A stretch of DNA of 64,000 bases, taken from the NCBI GenBank assembly GCA_002497295.1, contig DANO01000018.1, positions 1-64,000 on the forward strand, given 5' to 3'. This stretch comes from Euryarchaeota archaeon UBA171. GTDB lineage: Archaea; Thermoplasmatota; Poseidoniia; Poseidoniales; Thalassarchaeaceae. The stretch's first letter is position 1. Each line of letters begins with the position of its first letter. Shown here in pieces: positions 1 through 8,558 of the stretch. Under the pieces are notes generated by a model. It was given only the letters and a program-made list of their open reading frames with translations, made no database searches and had not been told where the DNA came from. Both the position numbers and the translations under genes were made by a program.

Positions 1-1
1 G

Positions 2-358
2 CAAGACGGGGCCGACGGCGCACAGGGCCCTCCTGGAACAATGCCCGTCGTAATGGAAATGACAGTCACGGTTTCAGGAATGAAGTATTACATCAATGGA
101 ATACAACAAGCCGACATCGTTCTTTACAGGGGATTTACGTACAACTTTGATTTATCCTCATCTACACTGGCATATCATCCATTCACTCTAGGAACACTCG
201 CCGAGGGAGGCCAATATACTTCTGGAACAAGCACAACGAACCAGATTCTGTCGTTCACTGTCCCTCTCGATGCACCTGATGATTTGTTTTACTATTGTCA
301 AAATCATGGCAACATGGGTGGCTCGATTGAAGTATCTTCGCTAGGAAGCGTTAGTTAA
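2..358 (+). CDS. Collagen-like/cupredoxin-like surface protein, 3' part
   Basis: The gene enters from outside the window: the frame is open from base 2, so the ATG at 41 is internal. The first codons read D-G-A-D-G-A-Q-G-P-P-G, a collagen-like Gly-X-Y tail. About 100 residues of beta-rich sequence follow and resemble a small cupredoxin. Candidate type 1 copper ligands are the His of an H-P-F motif and the Cys, His and Met of Y-Y-C-Q-N-H-G-N-M near the end. The C-x2-H-x2-M spacing is like that of amicyanin. Similar domains are common in marine phage and bacterial structural proteins. Copper binding and surface location are inferred. The end overlaps the convergent MFS gene by 18 nt. Confidence 0.6.
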   Translation, partial: QDGADGAQGPPGTMPVVMEMTVTVSGMKYYINGIQQADIVLYRGFTYNFDLSSSTLAYHPFTLGTLAEGGQYTSGTSTTNQILSFTVPLDAPDDLFYYCQNHGNMGGSIEVSSLGSVS

Positions 359-1603
359 TTCTGTCATCGAACGCTCCGAGGGGGTCGCTAGGACCAACCA
401 TATTATCCCCATTGCTATTTGAATAAATGCAGTGACAGCAATGGTTTCTCGAAGGCTGAGAACATCATATTCCATGACTAAACCGGCCCCCAGTGCAGAG
501 AAACCCATCATCCCCGTTAAGAGAAAGTAATCCGTGCCAGCAACGCGACCACGCCATTCGTCCGCCGTCCTCTCTTGAAGCAGAGTGGTGCTGAGAACCC
601 AGTTTATACCACTACTTCCGTGGGATATGAAAACCAGCGCTAAGATCGCCCATGTCCATTCAACGGCCGATATAGCGAGATAGAACGCACCTGCAATTAG
701 AATTGACCACCCAAGAAGAGAGGGCCTCAGCCTATCTGATTGCATGAGCCTCCTGCCTAGCACAGGTCCAGTTCCGGACCCAAATCCACGAGCCATATAC
801 AGTATTCCTATCGATCCAGCAGCGACTGATCCGAATCCTGCCTCCATGCCGATGAGTATGAGCAGGAATACCTGGGCACCACCGCCAGCAGCCCACATTG
901 CCTTGGCGAATACAACTCTCCGTATGGGCGGATTCATCCTTATGTGTTTCCAACCATCCAATATTTCCACAAGACCGGTAAGTATCCCCCCTTCACCTCG
1001 TTCCTCTTTGCTGGGACCTCCGAACGGCAGGCTGGCGAATATCAGCGCGGAAATCAGGAAGGTTAGCGTGTCGATCCAGAGCGCCATCTCGATGCCCAAT
1101 TGAGAGATTGTCAACCCTCCTAGGCCTGCACCTATGCCAAGAGATGCAGACCACCCCGCACTCCCCATGGCATTGGCCGTCAGGAGCTCTTCCTCATCGC
1201 ATATATTCGGAAGATACGCGGTTTCTGCAGGGTCGAATAGGACTCTGGCGAAAACCAGTGTCGAGGTCAAGGCGTAAACCGACCAAAGACTGCCTAGCAG
1301 GTCAAATGATAGGAATGCCGTGAGAACAAGGAATGAGGAACCATTGGCAAGAACCATCAGACTTCTTCGGGAATATCTGTCAGCAAACATCCCGGTCAGA
1401 GGCTCCAGGGGGGCATGCGTCAAGCTGCGAACAGCCATCACACCAGCTATGGCGAGAGGGGAACCGTCCGAGACCTCGCCTGCTAGGAGGAACATCGAGA
1501 TTATTGTGAACCAATCTCCGATGTATGATATCATATTCGCAGCAAAGAGCCTCCTGAACGGACCATTCCTCCGAAGCAGTTTCACATATCCTATGCTTGC
1601 CAC
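341..1603 (-). CDS. MFS transporter (MFS_3/EntS-like)
   Basis: A 420-residue major facilitator with about twelve hydrophobic segments, in the normal length range of the family. The loop after the second segment reads G-M-F-A-D-R-Y-S-R-R, the MFS motif A (G-x3-D-R-x-x-R-R). The overall pattern resembles the enterobactin-exporter-like MFS_3 group, so it is probably an exporter of a small molecule. The substrate cannot be read from the sequence. The start is GTG at 1601-1603. The gene is divergent from the oligoribonuclease across about 64 nt that must hold both promoters. Confidence 0.8.
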   Translation of the reverse strand: MASIGYVKLLRRNGPFRRLFAANMISYIGDWFTIISMFLLAGEVSDGSPLAIAGVMAVRSLTHAPLEPLTGMFADRYSRRSLMVLANGSSFLVLTAFLSFDLLGSLWSVYALTSTLVFARVLFDPAETAYLPNICDEEELLTANAMGSAGWSASLGIGAGLGGLTISQLGIEMALWIDTLTFLISALIFASLPFGGPSKEERGEGGILTGLVEILDGWKHIRMNPPIRRVVFAKAMWAAGGGAQVFLLILIGMEAGFGSVAAGSIGILYMARGFGSGTGPVLGRRLMQSDRLRPSLLGWSILIAGAFYLAISAVEWTWAILALVFISHGSSGINWVLSTTLLQERTADEWRGRVAGTDYFLLTGMMGFSALGAGLVMEYDVLSLRETIAVTAFIQIAMGIIWLVLATPSERSMTELTNAS

Positions 1604-1667
1604 AACGCAAGCCCGAAGGAGCAGGTTATCATCTAATGCATCAAGCCAATTGCTATGTGTTTTCAGT

Positions 1668-2222
1668 ATGGCACCTCACAATATGCGCGAGCGGCGTTTG
1701 GTGTGGATCGACCTAGAGATGACCGGCTTACACCCGGATGGAGGCGACTGCATAATAGAAATCGCCACGATAGTCACGGAAGGAGACCTATCGCTCGTCG
1801 CAGAAGGCCCAGTGCTTGCAGTAGCCCCAAAAGATCCGAGCCGTCTTGATTCCATGGACGAATGGAATACTAAGACTCACACGACCTCAGGATTAGTAGA
1901 GAGGATTAGGAGGGAAGGCGTCGATATTTCGGAGGCAGAATCCGCAACTCTAACCTTCCTGAAAGAGCACTGCCCACCGGGACTTCCACTTGCAGGCTCT
2001 TCAGTTCATCATGATCGTCGTTTCATAAGAAAGGAGATGCCAGCTTTGGACGAGTTCCTCTCATACCGGATTGTCGACGTATCGTCATTCAAAGAGGTCA
2101 TCAGGAGATGGGCGCCGGATCTTCCGAGGCACACTAAGCCCCCTAACCACAAGGCTCTGGAGGACATAAGGGGCTCAATAAGCGAATTGCAGTATTACAG
2201 AGACTCGGTTTTCAAAATATGA
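1668..2222 (+). CDS. orn: Oligoribonuclease (DEDDh exonuclease)
   Basis: Orn degrades 2-5 nt RNA fragments to mononucleotides in the cytoplasm. The protein has the family signatures in order: W-I-D-L-E-M-T-G-L (catalytic D-x-E), H-H-D-R-R-F-I-R-K-E-M-P (third acid), R-I-V-D-V-S-S-F-K-E, and N-H-K-A-L-E-D-I-R-G-S-I-x-E-L (catalytic His and last Asp). The open frame runs back to 1320, but homology begins at 1668, giving 184 residues against 181 in E. coli. The ATG at 1683 is an alternative start. Orn is typical of proteobacteria, actinobacteria and eukaryotes, so its presence here suggests acquisition from bacteria. Confidence 0.9.
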   Translation: MAPHNMRERRLVWIDLEMTGLHPDGGDCIIEIATIVTEGDLSLVAEGPVLAVAPKDPSRLDSMDEWNTKTHTTSGLVERIRREGVDISEAESATLTFLKEHCPPGLPLAGSSVHHDRRFIRKEMPALDEFLSYRIVDVSSFKEVIRRWAPDLPRHTKPPNHKALEDIRGSISELQYYRDSVFKI

Positions 2223-2238
2223 TCAACATGATACTTAC

Positions 2239-2961
2239 TCATTCAATCGGTATGCCGTCTGAATCAGTCAATACCACATTTATGGCCAAGCCACGCCTGT
2301 GAAATGCAATTAACTCCAGTCCATGTATCCTGTGACCAGTCACAGCCCGCCCGATCACTGGACGATCTTTTTCGTCGGGCAGCTCAGTAAGAGGTCTTCT
2401 CACGCCTTCTACATCATCGAACCAAGGAGCTGCTCCCTCAGGAGAAAACCAGACCCCAAGAATCAGGTCTACCCCCTCGGTGAACTGGGCAGCCTCAGCA
2501 TCAGCCCCGCTTGGAACCGCTGGGGCATTCGGATGTGTGTGTAGCCAGTGTGTAAACCTCCCTCCGCGAGGCCCTCTGTCCTTTGAGAATAGACCATCAA
2601 CCCACTCTTCTGGAACATGATGGACCTCATAGGAATCCCCACGATTCACAAGATGTGGCCTCCCAACCAACATCCCCTGGCCCGCAAATAAGCCAGGCTC
2701 ATCCGAGGAACCGATATAACGAGTCAATCCCCCTAAACAATTTATTTTCTCGGTATCGACATCCAATCCCACTAAGATCTCATCTGGGAGCGATCTGAAT
2801 GTCCAATTGAGTATTTCATATAGTGAATTCATTGGGATTGCCATCAGACCAGCATATGCATCTCTATTTTCAAGAGACGTTAGGTTGTACCTCTGGGCCG
2901 CACTAAACAGCCAATCAGGAACCTCCTCACGCATCATCCGATCCACACACCCCTCATTCAT
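2239..2961 (-). CDS. JAMM/MPN+ motif protein, putative metalloprotease
   Basis: A 240-residue protein whose residues 141-154 fit the JAMM zinc signature exactly: H-T-H, seven residues, Ser151, two residues, Asp154. An upstream acidic residue, perhaps Glu112 in S-Y-E-V-H-H, could be the catalytic Glu. JAMM enzymes cleave isopeptide bonds to ubiquitin-like proteins; in haloarchaea HvJAMM1 removes SAMP modifiers. About 100 residues precede the motif and match nothing I recognise, so the substrate is open. The start overlaps the stop of the upstream Taw2 gene by 8 nt, implying co-translation. The metal site is seen; the desampylase-like role is inferred. Confidence 0.65.
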   Translation of the reverse strand: MNEGCVDRMMREEVPDWLFSAAQRYNLTSLENRDAYAGLMAIPMNSLYEILNWTFRSLPDEILVGLDVDTEKINCLGGLTRYIGSSDEPGLFAGQGMLVGRPHLVNRGDSYEVHHVPEEWVDGLFSKDRGPRGGRFTHWLHTHPNAPAVPSGADAEAAQFTEGVDLILGVWFSPEGAAPWFDDVEGVRRPLTELPDEKDRPVIGRAVTGHRIHGLELIAFHRRGLAINVVLTDSDGIPIE

Positions 2962-3859
2962 AGTCGTGATGAGGAATTAGATTTACATCCAGAACCACGT
3001 GATCCCATCTTGGCGCATAACTCTTGATTCGGTGTATCGTTGCTGGACGGACATCATAATCATTCGAAGCAGCTTGAATTTCCGATATCCAATTAGTCGA
3101 ATAGTGATTATACTCCCCAGAGGCTGCTAATCCATGCAGATGAATCATGCCCCCATTTTCAGATATGGCTCCAATAGCCGCATCAACAGCAGACGTCGCA
3201 TCAGGAAGAAGCCCTAGGATGATTCGATCGACTTCTAGATTACTCAACGTCACCGTTTCTCTACAGTCTCCTTCCAAGATAGTACATTGAGATTCAACGC
3301 TATTCTCCTTAAGATTCCATCTCAGTGCTTCTATAGCGGCATTATTCCATTCACAAGACCACACTGTGATGCTGGGGTCTGCCATCAGGGATGGAAGGGT
3401 GTAGTAACCAATTCCCGCGAACATATCCAAAATCCTCTCCCCTCTTTTGCCTATTTCACGCATCCTACGCCTCTCATTGACGTTTCCCGCACTCCACATG
3501 CATTGCAGAATATCGTAGCCATAGCGAATGCCATTTTCCTTTCGTACTGCCCATCCTCCTCTCGAGTTCATCAGCAAAGGCTCAATCATGGGCCTCCTCG
3601 TCGGACCATCTACCTCTCCCTTACGGAAGACCCTCTCCGCTCCTAGGCATCTAGCCACGCAAACCCAGAGGGATGACGCAGAAACGTAATCCCAGAATTC
3701 GCTGACGAAGGCCGAGGGTGGGAGAATCACAACGTCATCGAAACGCTCCCATTTCTTGGGAACGTCAGATGGAAGAGGAACATCCTCCGAGACTCCACTT
3801 TGAATCAATAGATCCCTGAGACCTTCCTCCAAATTGGAGTGAGGGTCTAAACGAGCCAT
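2954..3859 (-). CDS. taw2: Taw2/TYW2-like wyosine aminocarboxypropyltransferase
   Basis: A class I SAM-fold enzyme of the Trm5/TYW2 group. The SAM loop reads L-D-M-F-A-G-I-G-Y-Y. Where Trm5 has N-L-P, this protein has D-R-I-I-L-G-L-L-P-D, the pattern of TYW2, which moves the aminocarboxypropyl group of SAM onto the tricyclic base at position 37 of tRNA-Phe. The open frame extends to 3958, but the ATG whose last base is 3859 (M-A-R-L-D-P) avoids a long overlap with the divergent surface-protein gene and gives 301 residues. The first gene of a two-gene unit with the JAMM protein. Trm5 cannot be fully excluded. Confidence 0.75.
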   Translation of the reverse strand: MARLDPHSNLEEGLRDLLIQSGVSEDVPLPSDVPKKWERFDDVVILPPSAFVSEFWDYVSASSLWVCVARCLGAERVFRKGEVDGPTRRPMIEPLLMNSRGGWAVRKENGIRYGYDILQCMWSAGNVNERRRMREIGKRGERILDMFAGIGYYTLPSLMADPSITVWSCEWNNAAIEALRWNLKENSVESQCTILEGDCRETVTLSNLEVDRIILGLLPDATSAVDAAIGAISENGGMIHLHGLAASGEYNHYSTNWISEIQAASNDYDVRPATIHRIKSYAPRWDHVVLDVNLIPHHDYE

Positions 3860-3911
3860 GAGTGATCGGGAAGGCGCGATGATAAAGACGGTCACCCCTC
3901 TGAACAGTACT

Positions 3912-6794
3912 ATGGGGGCGAAATCCATCTCTGTTTTCCTCGTCGTCATAATGGCCATATCGACGGTTAGTGCAGATCCCCCGCCCGGTTCGCCTGAGGT
4001 TCAGAATTCAATTTGCGACACTAATGCAACCCCGGGAGGAATTTGCGATGACTACGACTCGGATCTAGATGGAAGCATTGGCCCAGATTGGTCGAAAATC
4101 GCAGTTCAGCTGTCCATGGAAAGTGCGAGTGAGATTGAGATTGAGATATTTGTTGCAATGCACGAGGTAAGCAGAACACAACTCGGTCTACAAGAAGTAG
4201 ATCTTGAAGGCGACTCAGGGCCTGAGGATGGAATCCCCGCTGATCATATCAGGAATTTCTTCGATGAAGAAACAGGCGATGGGAGAACCGTAAGCGACAG
4301 GATGTTCGACGAGGTAGATAGAATGGTCGCAAATGTCCTCGGTGAGAATTTCGAATCCATAGGTCAGCCTGTTACGAACACAGTCAACCTTGTACCGAGA
4401 ATACTTTCCTCAAATCTGCAATGCACCGCAGATTCAACAATCGATTCTGCTGATGAAGACGAATTCAGGGACAACAATCCATTCTGGCCCCCCATATGTG
4501 TTAGATCAGCACTCTCGGTGACAATCAATGCCTCCTCAATCGGCATGGACGAAACAAGGGGAAATCTCGATAGAACCTTGCGCGGCCTCTTGATAATGGG
4601 CGCCTCGGTAGATCTCGAATTCGATCTTCTAGTTGAGCCGGGCCAGTCCCTAGAGATGTCCCTCATTCCGCCCCCATATGCTGAAGCAACCTCGGCAAGA
4701 CAAGGCACATCTATTGTAAGCCAAGATATCGCTGATTTCAGAACACAAAGATTTGCTGTAATCGATGAGGACAGAATCGGAGAAAGCCCGCTCCAACCAG
4801 CATCTCCCTTAACATTAGATACAACAATTCAACACCTTTCCGACGAAACGTCTACTGTTGATTTGAGCCAGACAGATAAACCAGGGCTATCCATCAACCT
4901 AGTCGTCGATGCAGTTGATACATCTAGGGCCAGATTCGGCTTAGATATCGCCCTGCACCACTTGGATTCTTCAACTTTAGAGGCATGGTCAATCGATATC
5001 GAGCAGGACGGAGTCGACGTTCCATGGGTCACTGCTGATGGACTCCGACTTCTAGATGAGGAAACAGACGTAGGGTTGAACCAGGTCATAAATGGCATAC
5101 CCCTGGATGAGATATCCGAATCTCTAAGTGAAGTCCTCGGAAATGATATACAACTGGGGACACCATTCTTTTCTCAGACCAATGAAACTGGCGGGCTTGA
5201 GTTCATCCACACACCGGGCTCAACTTGTTCAGAGACGTCCCCTTCCCGATATTGCCTAGCTGGGCCCAATTCGATGGGCACGACATATCCAATCCTAATA
5301 TCCGCATACAGTAACCCGGCCCCAATCGAACTTTCGAAGACTTTCGAACGTCTTCTAGAGAATAGTGGAATGGACGTTGCCCAGATTGACATTTCTGCAT
5401 TCACAGACGAAGATCTTGCAAGGATGATGTCGGTGCTATCAGTCGATCTCTCTCATGATGTCGGTTGGATAGCAGGAAGCCTTCCAGACATACTACCCGA
5501 TTCAGATTTGCAAATACGTATAGATCTCCCAAGCTGGGTCAGATCGACCAGTGGAAACCCGTCAAACCTCGTCCTCGATGTCTCTGAGGGAGACGCTATC
5601 CAGAAAATTAGCGTTGAAGGAACCAGACAATTCGATTGGAGGCATGCGATTTGCATGAATTCAACCCTCTGTACGGACGATAGCCAAGACGTGATTTGCA
5701 AATCCTCACAGCCCACATGTGTCGCGGCAACTATTGACTTGAGCATAGAAAAAATATCCATTCGAGAACTGTCTTCCACAGCAATAGTTGACTTTCATCT
5801 TGACTTCACCATAGACCTCTACAGAGTCGATGTGGACTTCGGGATAGAGGGGGTGGAAATTTCTCCAATGCCTTCTGATTTGATGAGACACGTCGTTAGC
5901 GTAGGGGACAGGGCTGAGGGCGGCATATTGAATGGAACTGAATTCAAGCGAATCGACTCCCCGTTTCCCAATGATAATCATCCAATAGATCTCGACATAT
6001 CCAATGAGGGCTTGCAAGACCTAGCAGATGAGATGACGAACAGAATCCGTTTGCAGATGATTGAATTGAGCAAAGAAGAGGGTTCTGAAATTGAATTAGG
6101 AAACCTAGGCTCTTTCACCCCGATAATCGATCTCTCAGACGCCCCCCTTGCTCTCTCTGTAGATAGATTCGAATCATTGCAGTCGCCAGAACTATCTGAT
6201 CGTCAACCACTTCGAATCGGCGGCTCTATGTCCGACGCACAGATCAGAATTTCACTCAATGACGATGAGCTTGGAATCAGGGTGGCCGAGCAGACCGCAT
6301 TTAGGACGTTCATATCAAGGATCGGAAATTCTATCTCGCCCGAGATAAACATGGACGGTATCGGACCATTCTCAGGAGCAGTCAACGTCGTCCCCCTGGA
6401 TGAGGAAACTGAACTTGGAACGATAAGACCAGTAGTAATCGAACGCATCAAACTCCCTAAATCGATAGATGTCCTTGTGTTTGAGAGCAGTATGCAAAGA
6501 GCATTCATAGAAAGATCAGGAGAACATACGACCCTAGTCTATCTGACTCCGGTCTTCGATTGCGAAGATGCGGAAGAACAGCCTCCATGTGAGACGAAGA
6601 AAGACACTGTAGAACTCTCAATCATGATATCTTGGTCACTGGTTCTAACAGAGGCCGTCCCCTATCTAATTGGGATTTCAGTGATCCTTGGTTTACTCAT
6701 TTGGAGGAGGCGTGTAAAGCGTATAATGAAGAGAAGAAAGAAAGCGGATGCGCTTGAGAAAGTAACCATGGAATGGATCGAATCGGTCGCTTAG
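3912..6794 (+). CDS. Large membrane-anchored surface protein, function unknown
   Basis: About 960 residues from the chosen ATG at 3912; ATGs at 3858 and 3879 are in frame. The N-terminus is a signal peptide (K-S-I-S-V-F-L-V-V-I-M-A-I-S), followed by an acidic, Pro-containing mature start. The bulk is beta-rich and acidic with a few Cys pairs. Near the C-terminus there is one membrane segment (P-Y-L-I-G-I-S-V-I-L-G-L-L-I-W) and then a strongly basic cytoplasmic tail. This is a type I surface protein topology. I recognise no catalytic motif or named domain. It is monocistronic between a divergent and a convergent neighbour. Confidence 0.75.
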   Translation: MGAKSISVFLVVIMAISTVSADPPPGSPEVQNSICDTNATPGGICDDYDSDLDGSIGPDWSKIAVQLSMESASEIEIEIFVAMHEVSRTQLGLQEVDLEGDSGPEDGIPADHIRNFFDEETGDGRTVSDRMFDEVDRMVANVLGENFESIGQPVTNTVNLVPRILSSNLQCTADSTIDSADEDEFRDNNPFWPPICVRSALSVTINASSIGMDETRGNLDRTLRGLLIMGASVDLEFDLLVEPGQSLEMSLIPPPYAEATSARQGTSIVSQDIADFRTQRFAVIDEDRIGESPLQPASPLTLDTTIQHLSDETSTVDLSQTDKPGLSINLVVDAVDTSRARFGLDIALHHLDSSTLEAWSIDIEQDGVDVPWVTADGLRLLDEETDVGLNQVINGIPLDEISESLSEVLGNDIQLGTPFFSQTNETGGLEFIHTPGSTCSETSPSRYCLAGPNSMGTTYPILISAYSNPAPIELSKTFERLLENSGMDVAQIDISAFTDEDLARMMSVLSVDLSHDVGWIAGSLPDILPDSDLQIRIDLPSWVRSTSGNPSNLVLDVSEGDAIQKISVEGTRQFDWRHAICMNSTLCTDDSQDVICKSSQPTCVAATIDLSIEKISIRELSSTAIVDFHLDFTIDLYRVDVDFGIEGVEISPMPSDLMRHVVSVGDRAEGGILNGTEFKRIDSPFPNDNHPIDLDISNEGLQDLADEMTNRIRLQMIELSKEEGSEIELGNLGSFTPIIDLSDAPLALSVDRFESLQSPELSDRQPLRIGGSMSDAQIRISLNDDELGIRVAEQTAFRTFISRIGNSISPEINMDGIGPFSGAVNVVPLDEETELGTIRPVVIERIKLPKSIDVLVFESSMQRAFIERSGEHTTLVYLTPVFDCEDAEEQPPCETKKDTVELSIMISWSLVLTEAVPYLIGISVILGLLIWRRRVKRIMKRRKKADALEKVTMEWIESVA

Positions 6795-6798
6795 TGAC

Positions 6799-8502
6799 CT
6801 AGTATTTGCTGAATGACTCACGAATCCTTCCAGCAAGCTCTTTTCCTATTCCCTGAATGGCTTTCAACTCCTCCACACTGGCGTGCTCTATACCTTGAAT
6901 CCCGCCGAAATGCCTCAGAAGAGTCTGAATTTTCTTTGCCCCCAGCCCCTCAACGTTCTCAAGTGGATTCCTCAGACTTCCTTTCGACCGCTTTTTCCGA
7001 TGATAGGAATTAACGAATCGATGTGCCTCATCTCTCGCATGAACAATCATCCGGCCTTTTCTATCTAGAATGAACTCCCTGCCGTCTTCTGTGAATACTG
7101 TCTCTTCTCTCTTCGCCAGAGCGATTACAGAGAAAACACCAGTCAGACCATGAGAATCGAGCATTCTGAGCACTGCAGATAAGTGTGTCTTTCCGCCATC
7201 CAAGATAACCAAATCCGGCCATTCATTCTGATGTTTCAACCAACGTTCTACAACACCGGTCATCATTCGAAGGTCATCCGCAGCTTCGTCTTTAACACGA
7301 TAGGTTCGATATTCTGACTTTTCAGGACGACCATTCCTGAATACGACGGACGCCCCTACTCGTGACTCTCCAAGAAGCTGCGCCATGTCGAAGCATACAA
7401 CATGATTCAAGCTGCCCATTCCAAGCAATTTTGCTGCATCCTCGGCGGCTTGATGTTCTATCTTACCTGAAGATCTGCTCTTCGCACGTTCAACATGCAT
7501 CTCAGCATTACGATCAGCCAAACGTCTGAGTTTTGCAAGCTTCCCCCTTTCTGGAACACGAACCTCCACAGTAGCACCACGTCTCTCACGCAACCATTCT
7601 TTGAGGTCCTCGCCGAGATCCTTCGGTGTAAGGAGAATCTTTGGGGGCCTCTGGCTCGAATAATGCTCTGCAACAAGTAATGACACGGACTCCCCAATGT
7701 CTCCTCTGTGAATCATTGGGTAGGTAACCTGCCCCTGGATTACTCCTTCATCGGTTTGTATGATCACTGCATTACCAAAATCTCCTCTGGATGCGAATCC
7801 TATCGCGTGTACCTCGGTATAGAATCGGCTGCGTATGATTTGATCTGAAATTGTTTTCTGGATAACTGCTATCATATCTCTGAAACTTGCAGCTTTCTCA
7901 TACTGCATGGTCTTTGAAGCGATATCCATATTTCGTTGAAGACCTTTGATTATGGAGGCAGCATCGCCATCAAGGACACTTTCTGCCACTCTGACTCTGC
8001 CGATGTAGCCTTCGAGCCCTCCCTGTTCATCATAACCAAACGGTATATTGTCCCGCTCATCCCGTATGCCGAACTGCCTCCTGAGCAGTTTTATGACTCT
8101 CTTGGCTGCACCTGCATCTGGAAAAGGACCCCATATCTTCGACCCTTTCGGCGGCCTTCTTGTGTAAATGATACGGGGATATTCGTGTTTTGTGATGGCG
8201 ATAAATGGGTATGTCTTATCATCCTTGAACATTGAATTGTATCTCGGTTTGTGCTTCCTGATCAACTGCTTCTCAAGCACAAGGGCCTCACTAGGGCTCC
8301 CCGTCACGATGAAATCAACATCATCAGAACTTGAGACTAATTGTGGAATCATCGCCCTGTCTGGATTTGGCGAGAAATATGATCGAACCCTGTTCTTGAT
8401 ACTCGTTGCCTTCCCGACATAGAGAACCTTGCCCGAATCAGTCTTGAAAAGATAGACACCAGGAGCTTCTGGAAGATCGAGATCACGAGGTTCGAGCGGC
8501 AT
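6799..8502 (-). CDS. uvrC: Excinuclease ABC subunit C
   Basis: UvrC makes both incisions in UvrABC nucleotide excision repair. Visible parts, in order: an N-terminal GIY-YIG nuclease (G-V-Y-L-F ... V-L-Y-V-G-K-A, residues 15-32), a UVR motif around residue 200 (Y-E-K-A-A-S-F-R-D-M), an RNase H-like second nuclease domain, and C-terminal helix-hairpin-helix repeats. The length, 567 residues, is slightly short of the usual ~600. The cysteine cluster that holds an Fe-S cluster in E. coli UvrC (Cys154-178) is absent: residues 145-180 contain no Cys, and only one Cys is present in the whole protein. UvrA and UvrB are not in the window. Confidence 0.95.
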   Translation of the reverse strand: MPLEPRDLDLPEAPGVYLFKTDSGKVLYVGKATSIKNRVRSYFSPNPDRAMIPQLVSSSDDVDFIVTGSPSEALVLEKQLIRKHKPRYNSMFKDDKTYPFIAITKHEYPRIIYTRRPPKGSKIWGPFPDAGAAKRVIKLLRRQFGIRDERDNIPFGYDEQGGLEGYIGRVRVAESVLDGDAASIIKGLQRNMDIASKTMQYEKAASFRDMIAVIQKTISDQIIRSRFYTEVHAIGFASRGDFGNAVIIQTDEGVIQGQVTYPMIHRGDIGESVSLLVAEHYSSQRPPKILLTPKDLGEDLKEWLRERRGATVEVRVPERGKLAKLRRLADRNAEMHVERAKSRSSGKIEHQAAEDAAKLLGMGSLNHVVCFDMAQLLGESRVGASVVFRNGRPEKSEYRTYRVKDEAADDLRMMTGVVERWLKHQNEWPDLVILDGGKTHLSAVLRMLDSHGLTGVFSVIALAKREETVFTEDGREFILDRKGRMIVHARDEAHRFVNSYHRKKRSKGSLRNPLENVEGLGAKKIQTLLRHFGGIQGIEHASVEELKAIQGIGKELAGRIRESFSKY

Positions 8503-8558
8503 CTTCGATACCTCCTCCTAGGCCAAGGGCCATGAAGTGATGGCTTGACCCCCGCTAT

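Noticed and set aside
41..358. ATG at 41 as the true start of the first gene
   Set aside because: The frame is open to the window edge and encodes collagen-like Gly-X-Y triplets before this Met.
1320..1667. Upstream extension of the orn frame
   Set aside because: It runs through the opposite-strand MFS gene and precedes the conserved Orn start by 116 codons.
3857..3958. Longer taw2 and surface-protein reading frames overlapping at their starts
   Set aside because: Downstream starts at 3859 (minus) and 3912 (plus) match homology and the signal peptide and leave a spacer for promoters.
8503..8558. Spacer between uvrC and the STAND gene as a small-gene or RNA site
   Set aside because: Only 56 nt, with no stable hairpin or open frame of note.
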